From Silene latifolia (lineage: Eukaryota > Streptophyta > Magnoliopsida > Caryophyllales > Caryophyllaceae): a stretch of DNA of 64,000 nucleotides. Positions within the stretch are counted from its first letter, which is position 1; each line of letters starts with the position of its first letter. A program made the translations under genes and the position numbers. The notes beneath the pieces were generated by a model. That model worked only from the letters and a program-made list of their open reading frames with translations. It was not told the DNA's origin and did not search any database. Shown piece by piece: positions 58,033-64,000 of this stretch. The DNA lies in assembly GCF_048544455.1 (NCBI RefSeq), contig NC_133526.1, positions 9,378,001 to 9,442,000 of the forward strand. The letters are read 5' to 3'.

Positions 58033-58957
58033 ACTGTAGTGTTGTCTTAGAGCTACACAAGACATCACACTGTGAGAGGCATTTTCAAGGGGTACCGAGT
58101 CTACCGACCAGTGAGTGCATTTGTACCCCGTTCAACAAATACTAAAATCGCACTAATTTCGAAACATACATAAATATCTCTCTGAATTCCGTGCATACGC
58201 CAATAAAATCAAGATATACTCATTTAAGCTCGAAATTAATGAAACCTACAAACTACAAAGCATCCAAATCTAGCTTAAAATGCTTCTGGTATGCCATATG
58301 ATGAGACGGTTTTAGTACAATATACGAGTGTCGATTTAGGTGAATAATATTAAGCCAGATTATATTGCGATGGTGATTTTTTTTAGACCTAATTTCAGTT
58401 CAGTTCAATTCAACTCTATATAGTCTAGTTGAGTTCAGTTCAACTTCATTAATTAACTCTCACTTCAATTCAGTTCAACTTCATTAGGTTCGGTTCATTT
58501 CAGCTTTTTTCAGAGGAAAATAACATAACCTAAGTTGGGCATTTAATTATCCTGGCTGCTAAAGGTCGTCGACAAATTACTAAATATCGTCGACAATTTT
58601 AATGAACTTCCTAATTTGCCCCTCCCTCACACTCCCCCTAATATTTTCCTTTTTATTCAAAAACTACCTATCACATTCCAATTTTTGAAAAAAAACAACC
58701 CGAGTCAGATTTTGAAGAAAAAAACCCGACACAAACGTATCGACCGCATCTTTTCCGTCACGAATTCAAACATTCAACAAGGTATGTGATTCGGGATTAA
58801 ATTTTTTTTGTAGTATTTTGCTTAGTTTGTAAATGTGTGACGGAATTAGGATAGATGCCAAATTAGTGACGGAATTAGGATAGATGCTTTGATTTCAATC
58901 GGATTTAGGCGTGTTAAGCGAAAATCAAACGCAATTATCGTAACAATTAATCGAAAA
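58033..58957. other. Spacer with GTTCAGTTCA repeats and a small tandem repeat
   Basis: 58395-58510 repeats TCAGTTCAATTCAAC words. GTGACGGAATTAGGATAGAT occurs at about 58837 and 58866. 58555-58610 shows GTCGTCGACAA twice. No gene was recognised. Confidence 0.45.
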
Positions 58958-59129
58958 AAAAAAAAAAAAAAAAAAGGAAACACGGAATTCTGGGCTGGGA
59001 CGAGGAACTTCTTCGTCCAAGACCAGGCCCAGACGAAAGAAGATCTCGTCTCATATGGGCTCTGGACGAAGGAAGTTCTCGTCTTGGCTGGATGTTGGAC
59101 GAAGAATTCCTTCGTCTGGCCCTTTTCTC

Positions 59130-59161
<32 letters not shown>
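58958..59161. repeat. Four palindromic modules at exact 33-bp spacing between A- and T-runs
   Basis: The 19-bp modules start at 58999, 59032, 59065 and 59098, for example GACGAGGAACTTCTTCGTC and GACGAAGAATTCCTTCGTC. Each is an imperfect palindrome of the type GACGA-N-TCGTC. An A-run (58958-58976) precedes and a T-run (about 59131-59161) follows, so the whole block could fold into one long stem. No family was assigned. Confidence 0.85.
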
Positions 59162-59167
<6 letters not shown>

Positions 59168-59494
59168 ATCTCGTCTTGTTTTGTTATATTTTTTCCGTCT
59201 CGTTTTGTCGATGTAAAATATAAATTAATTATTACTAATAAACTTCTTTTGGTGATATTTTGTTTTTATATTTATTTTTTAATTTACTTAAACTTATATT
59301 TGTAAATTCTTTGTTTTATTAATTTAAGTAATCAAGTTGTTGTAAAATAATTTTTGTTGCGTCTCGTTTAGTTTACGTAAAATATTAATTAATTATTATT
59401 AATAAACCCCGTTCCGGGTTATTTTGTTTTTTTTTTTAATTTTTAATTTACTTAAACTTATATTTATAAATTCTTTGTTTTATTTTTTGAATAG

Positions 59495-61378
59495 ATGGCC
59501 GGTGGAGGAAATAACCGTCAAGTTCGAGCTCGAAAGGGGCTCCAGTTTGAGTCTGAGGTTGGAGATGGTAGTACCGATTCGTGGACTGATGAGCGGATGG
59601 AGGAGGAGCTGGTTGGTGCAGTGATGTGATAGGTGAGGAGGAGGCGGGTATTGAGCGAGTGCGTAGGGTGCCACGTAGACGGACTGAGGAGGGGCGTTTC
59701 GAGCGGAAGTCGGATGGTAGTTCTAGTAGTGTGGTGGCTCCGAAGAAGAAGTCGGGTAAGGATGTCTCTTGGTTGATCGATCATCGTGTTCCTGGTGGTC
59801 CTGACTTTCCCCACGTGATTCCTAGCTTCGGGGGCCACATTGCCAACACCATATGGGCGACTCCTAATGAGGTTGGTCGACCAGTTTTGACGGGTTACCA
59901 CCGGTTTGGTAAGACGAGGTTGTTGAGTTGTTAGCCACTCCTCCGCCGTTAAGACTATTTATGACCAGTGCATCGGTCTTTCTCACCTATTAGATTCCAT
60001 GGCCGAGAATTATAACATGCCCCTTATTTCGCTTTTGTTGAGAGATGGCAACCCGACACCAACAGCTTTCACATGCCTTTTGGGGAGATGTCCATACTCC
60101 TTCACGATGTTGCGCGAGATCTTAGGCGTTCGGGTTCTTGTAATCTGTTGTAAGGTGGAGAGTAATGACGGGACGTTGGCGGATCCCCTTATGTATGTAT
60201 GTGGCTTCTTTGGGATTTCATCAGAGAAGTTGAGGTTGCCGTTAAACTCTACTAAGAAGGTCCCTATTTACAAGAGTGGGGGTATATTGGTAGATGCGGT
60301 TGTGAAACGGCGAGAGCTAATTGTGATGTTGTTTTTGCTCAGGGGTTTTTGGCTGTGGTGTTGGGGTCGACACTTTTTGTCGACAAATCAGGTGATAGGT
60401 TACGTCCTCAGTTGTTTCCTTTAGTGTATGATACTGATGGTGTACACGACTACGCTTGGGGAGCCGGTGTACTTGCCTTCATGTACCGACGATTGGGGTG
60501 GCTTCACGTCTTTGGTGTGAAGACTATTGGTGGTTGCTTGACCTTGTTGCAATCGTGGATCTATGAGTATTTTCCTATGTTCGGACCCGGTCCACCTTCG
60601 GCAATTGACCCTACTCAGCCTCGGTCGTGTTCTTGGAGATCCGTTGGTCCTTTCGCTCAAAATGCGGAGAAATTGTTGGAGTATCGGAGGTTGTTAGATG
60701 GGCTTACTTGTGCTTCCATTAGGTGGGATCCGTACGGGCCGCGTCGGGGAGGAGTATCATCCTCGTACTTTGTATACCGGTTGTATTCGTTTCATGGACA
60801 TAGCGGAGCCGTACCGGCTGATCGGTGTTTACGACAGTTTGGGTATGTGCGAGATCATACCCAATCCCATTATGAGATTGACAACGCATCGTCCCGCCGG
60901 GTTTAGGGTACGAGGTTAGTGTTGGGGTTGGGAGACCGATCATCTTTGGGATTGCTTTGGCGGGATCACGTGGTTCGGCTTTCTCGTAAATCGAGACCGC
61001 TAGCTTCCGGGTGAGACGGGCGGTATGAGGCTTGGTTTAATGGGAATTCTCACCCGTTCATCATTGATCCCGACCACCATGATGCCCCCCCGCCACATGA
61101 GGATTTTGATATTCCCGCCAAGTAATAATATTACTTACGTTGTTGTAATAATCGATATAATTTTCTTCTTGTTCCTCGATAATGTTTATAATGTTCTAGT
61201 TGTTCTTGTCAATTTGCAGACCGCACGTCTTTGTAATGTTTCGATTTTACGAGGCCAAAAAATTAAGGATGACAAGAAACAGCTTGCCTTCCTCCGCAAG
61301 ATGATGAAGAACGTCGGCCCATTGATTGAGAGGGTGGGGATATCATACGTCGGCGAGGACCTCGTCAAACACCCGTGA
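59495..61378 (+). pseudogene. Degenerate plant mobile domain (PMD/MAIN-like) gene
   Basis: From an ATG at 59495 (MAGGGNNRQVRARKG) to about 61378, frames on the plus strand carry pieces of the plant mobile domain. They include the hallmark RWQPDTNSFHMPFGEMSI (read about 60040-60095) and downstream parts such as YAWGAGVLAFMYRRLGWLHV, GPFAQNAEKLLEYRRLLDGL and PYRLIGVYDSLGMCEI. These match the MAIN/PMD family found in host silencing factors and, more often, inside plant transposons. The gene is broken in several places and is not expected to make a full protein. It faces the transposase and zinc-finger genes to its right, so it is probably cargo of the same large element; that link is inferred. 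Confidence 0.7.
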
Positions 61379-61639
61379 TGTTGTTCAGCGTAGATCGGAT
61401 GGTGTGTACACGATAGCGACGAAGAGGATGATAACTAGTTTGTGTTTGTTTTCATTTATGTTGTACGGTTTTGAAGACATTTTTTATGTTGGATGATTAT
61501 GTTAGTTGACTATTTTAACGTTGTTTATTTCAAAAAACATGACGGTTTTAAATTAAAAATTTCTCGAATTTCTTAAATTTCTTAAATTTCTTGAATACAT
61601 AAAAATCGATGCAAATTCATACATTTCTAGAAATAGTAA

Positions 61640-62017
61640 CTACTTCATGACAATGGCCAACATAATGAAAACAAACAAATACAAGATACACTTGAAATAA
61701 AACTTCATCATCCTTGTCATTTCCGAAATCTCCTTTTTTATACCTATCACTTGTTCTTTCATGACATTTCCACTTGATGCATCATCACCTTCATCTTGAC
61801 ATGCTATATTCAACTTTTTTGTTATTGTTAAATGATCTTCAGTCAACCACGACACAAAACGATCGCAAGGTACGCACTTAAAAAAAGCTTTCTTCGGATT
61901 AGTAGTTGTCCCGGAAATCATGATGATAGCGTTTCTTTTACAACGATTGCAAATTTGATTCTTAAAATCAAGGCCTTCAATTGGTCGGGTTCCCCACATT
62001 GAGGATGATGTTGACAT
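61640..62017 (-). CDS. Small GRF-like zinc-finger protein with a membrane or coiled tail, 125 aa
   Basis: An intact 125-codon frame from an ATG at 62017. Residues 23-51 hold CNRCKRN, then KKAFFKCVPCDRF, a C-x2-C...C-x2-C layout with aromatic residues around the second pair, as in GRF zinc fingers. Small GRF proteins often occur in plant transposons. Residues 85-105 are charged (KEQVIGIKKEISEM, likely helical), and 108-124 are hydrophobic (CILYLFVFIMLAIV), a probable C-terminal membrane anchor or coil end. The promoter looks complete: a TATA box at 62097-62105 and directly upstream an array of about thirteen 20-bp repeats. The gene lies in a transposon-derived block between a PMD relic and an MULE-OTU gene. 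Binding partner unknown. Confidence 0.7.
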   Translation of the reverse strand: MSTSSSMWGTRPIEGLDFKNQICNRCKRNAIIMISGTTTNPKKAFFKCVPCDRFVSWLTEDHLTITKKLNIACQDEGDDASSGNVMKEQVIGIKKEISEMTRMMKFYFKCILYLFVFIMLAIVMK

Positions 62018-62096
62018 AAGTAAAGATTTGAAGAAGAAGATGATTGGAAAATAGAAAAGGTTGAAGATGAGTGCAAAATTACAACATTATGTAGAT

Positions 62097-62105
62097 GTTT
62101 ATATA
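62097..62105 (-). promoter_or_regulatory. TATA box of the GRF-like gene
   Basis: The minus strand reads CTATATAAACA, about 80 bp before the ATG, immediately next to the minisatellite array. Confidence 0.6.
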
Positions 62106-62111
62106 GGGAAA

Positions 62112-62368
62112 AATGTGACCGTTATAATTCAAATGTGACCGTTATAATTCAAATTTTACCGTTATAATTCAAAAATAGCCGTTATAATTCAAATGTGACC
62201 GTTATAATTCAAAATAGCCGTTATAATTCAAAAATAGCCGTTATAATTCAAATGTTACCGTTATAATTCAAATGTTACCGTTATAATTCAAAATAACCGT
62301 TACAATTCAAAAATAGCCGTTATAATTCAAAATAACCGTTGTAATTCAAAAATAACCGTTACAATTAA
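62112..62368 (-). repeat. 20-bp minisatellite with repeated TAACGG core
   Basis: About thirteen units of the type GTTATAATTCAAAAATAGCC (plus strand), 19-21 bp each, diverging gradually toward 62368. On the minus strand every unit presents TAACGG or AACGG, the core of plant MYB3R/MSA-type sites. The array ends within 10 bp of the TATA box of the GRF-like gene. Confidence 0.9.
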
Positions 62369-62386
62369 TAGGTTATAAATAGGCCA

Positions 62387-64000
62387 TTATATGTCAATTT
62401 CAATCACAACATCCAAATCATCTTCACTCACTACAATACTAATTATTAACTCACAACATCCAATTCCAAAATGTCGCTGACCTTCTGGATCGTCAAATGC
62501 AGAAATACAACATATCACCCAATTGTACATCGTAGCATAACCATATAGATCGAAACTGTCCATCCAATTACCCGAGCCACACGGTATCTGATCCATAAAT
62601 GTAATTCTAGCTACCTCCGCATCAAATCTCGCTGGGCCATAGATATGATCACGGTAATCGGGACTACGAATTTCCCTAAGTAAATCTGTTCTAGCCATCG
62701 TGAAATGAGATTGGTCACCCCGAACAGCATGTGAGATAACTCGAAAACCACAATGACCGTCTCCGTAAGGATTAAACCATGCTTCTACATACTCGTGAAA
62801 AAATGAAGGCAGGAAGTCACGATAAGGAAAATACCTCAAATCACCAATGGTGTAGTCGACCTCAAGAGGTGCGCAATGAGTTGTGCCGAAACTCCCCGTA
62901 GTCGTGGTAGCAGTGGTAGACGGTGTACCGGGGCCCGTTTGAGTGGACCGGGGGGTTCTATATGGAGTAAAACGAACCGACGGAGTAGAACGGGGAGTAG
63001 ACGACGAGTAACAGAACCGTCGGAGTAGAACGGGGGGTACTAGACGGAGTACGTTGGGAAGACGGAGTACGTACTCGAACCCGTGCACGCGCATGCTCAA
63101 CGGCGGACGGATCTCTACGAGTTCCCCTACTCGGACGTCCTCTAGGGTTCTCGTTCACCCGAGACTCGTTTACATCCTCCTCTTGCGGATGTATCTGAGA
63201 GTAAAGGGCATCGAACATGGATGATCTCATACTCGGATCTGCATTCCGAATTTCATCGAATAACTCCTCCAATCGATCATCGTCACAAGTCGGCATTGCC
63301 TCCGAACCATCGTACTCTAACTTCCTCCAAAATGCATGTAAAACATCAACAGGAACCCGAGATCCGTTTCTAGCAATGCGATGAAGTGAACAAGCACATA
63401 ACAAACCAAGTGTAGTAGCCTTTACACAACCGCAATCGATCATCAAGGCATCTTCCGTCATCTTGGCACCCCTTTCGAATTCTTCACGCAATTCAATGAT
63501 GGCATTCTTTGATATTTTATAGGAAAGCCTGGAAAATAATCTCTGAATCCCCGTCAACCGCTTCGTTCTAAATAACTCCAACAAGTGTCGGATCTCAACA
63601 TGTTGCGTTTCCATCAAAGAATGAAACCGAATCCAGATGCTATCAACTGCCAGTTTCGCGCTATTCAGCCATCTCTTCAAATTCGCATGAGCCGACTCAA
63701 CCCGGGATGTAGAAGTATTCCCAAAATGACTTATCTTGTTCGTTCTATACTTGACCCATTTTTCCAAGTGCGGGAACCATTGCCTCTCAATATAAGCCGC
63801 CACTCCCGCCCATTCCCTTGCCAATTTGCCCCATGCAACATTAAACTTTTCTTCGGTTTCCGCCTCGACAACCGCAGTAAACAAAGTAAAGGTTACGTGC
63901 TTAGCCCAACCATCCTGACCCGTGATATCAAGTGCTTTCGTCTCCACGTTAGAATATATATGCCAAAGACATAGCAAGTGAGACGAATCCGGAAAAACAA
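62387..64000 (-). CDS. MULE transposase with C-terminal OTU-like protease domain, partial
   Basis: The gene enters from the right edge and ends at 62387. The first frame (64000-62958) reads as the C-terminal half of a MULE/FAR1-like transposase: LCLWHIYSNVETKAL, W--YRTNKISHFGNTSTSR, VESAHANLKRWL, then a SWIM-like DCGCVKATTLGLLCACSLHR. A Thr/Ser/Pro/Arg-rich linker follows (repeated TPRSTP). After a one-base frame change in the linker (about 62980-63060), the second frame gives an OTU-like cysteine protease core: EAWFNPYGDGHCGFRVISHA, where Asp and Cys of GDGHC are the catalytic pair, then GNWMDSFDLYGYATMYNWV. I do not see the usual C-terminal catalytic His motif clearly; QRHFGIG is a candidate. 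OTU proteases cleave ubiquitin chains. MULE-OTU fusions are known in plants. The N-terminal part lies outside the window. Confidence 0.8.

Noticed and set aside
62112-62368. CRISPR-like regular repeats
   Set aside because: Units of about 20 bp lie head to tail without unique spacers in a plant nuclear genome, so this is a minisatellite.

Overview
This is a stretch of flowering-plant nuclear chromosome. Genes have GT-AG introns, spacers are AT-rich, and the window is packed with plant-type transposable elements (hAT, MULE, Helitron, Stowaway, L1-type LINE, Ty1/copia, Ty3/gypsy Tat lineage, TRIM). Single-copy genes such as CCB3, YCED1 and a Per1/PGAP3 gene are typical of a eudicot. A Caryophyllales origin is only an impression from the repeat style. 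All coordinates were read by eye and splice sites were tested by reading-phase arithmetic.

Layout. 1-1645: 5' end of a WW-domain PRP40C-like splicing gene (minus), with a hAT in intron 1. 1.9-3.9 kb: LINE tail and TIR elements. 4.0-6.4 kb: an unrecognised lysine-rich gene (plus). 9.5-11.6 kb: F-box/LRR gene (minus) directly downstream of a Ty1/copia LTR. 12-15.3 kb: hAT-like repeats and a Tat-lineage LTR. 17.4 kb: decayed gene. 18-20 kb: Helitrons. 21.3-22.1 kb: TPR gene. 22.9-23.5 kb: retroposon. 26.6-30.2 kb: complete-ended MULE with a four-exon FAR1-type transposase. 30.2-33.4 kb: a duplicated segment, Helitrons, an FBD pseudogene and a palindrome-rich MULE-type element. 33.6-34.6 kb: CCB3. 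35.7-42.9 kb: PGAP3/PER1-like. 43-46.3 kb: MITE cluster. 46.6-50 kb: an unrecognised gene with a hAT at its exon-1 splice donor. 51.1-52.7 kb: YCED1. 53.3-57.2 kb: FAD monooxygenase with a TRIM and a Helitron in its introns. 57.2-64 kb: transposon-derived block holding a plant mobile domain gene, a small GRF-like zinc-finger gene behind a 20-bp minisatellite, and a MULE transposase joined to an OTU-like protease domain.

The host genes do not form a pathway. Two (CCB3, YCED1) act in chloroplast biogenesis, one in GPI-anchor remodelling and one in splicing. The most unusual signal is structural. Arrays of short GC-rich palindromic modules, each with its own 'word', recur in elements of different classes: a gypsy LTR with 30-bp period, a sequence at 59.0 kb with exact 33-bp period, and two related MULE-type elements with about five modules each.
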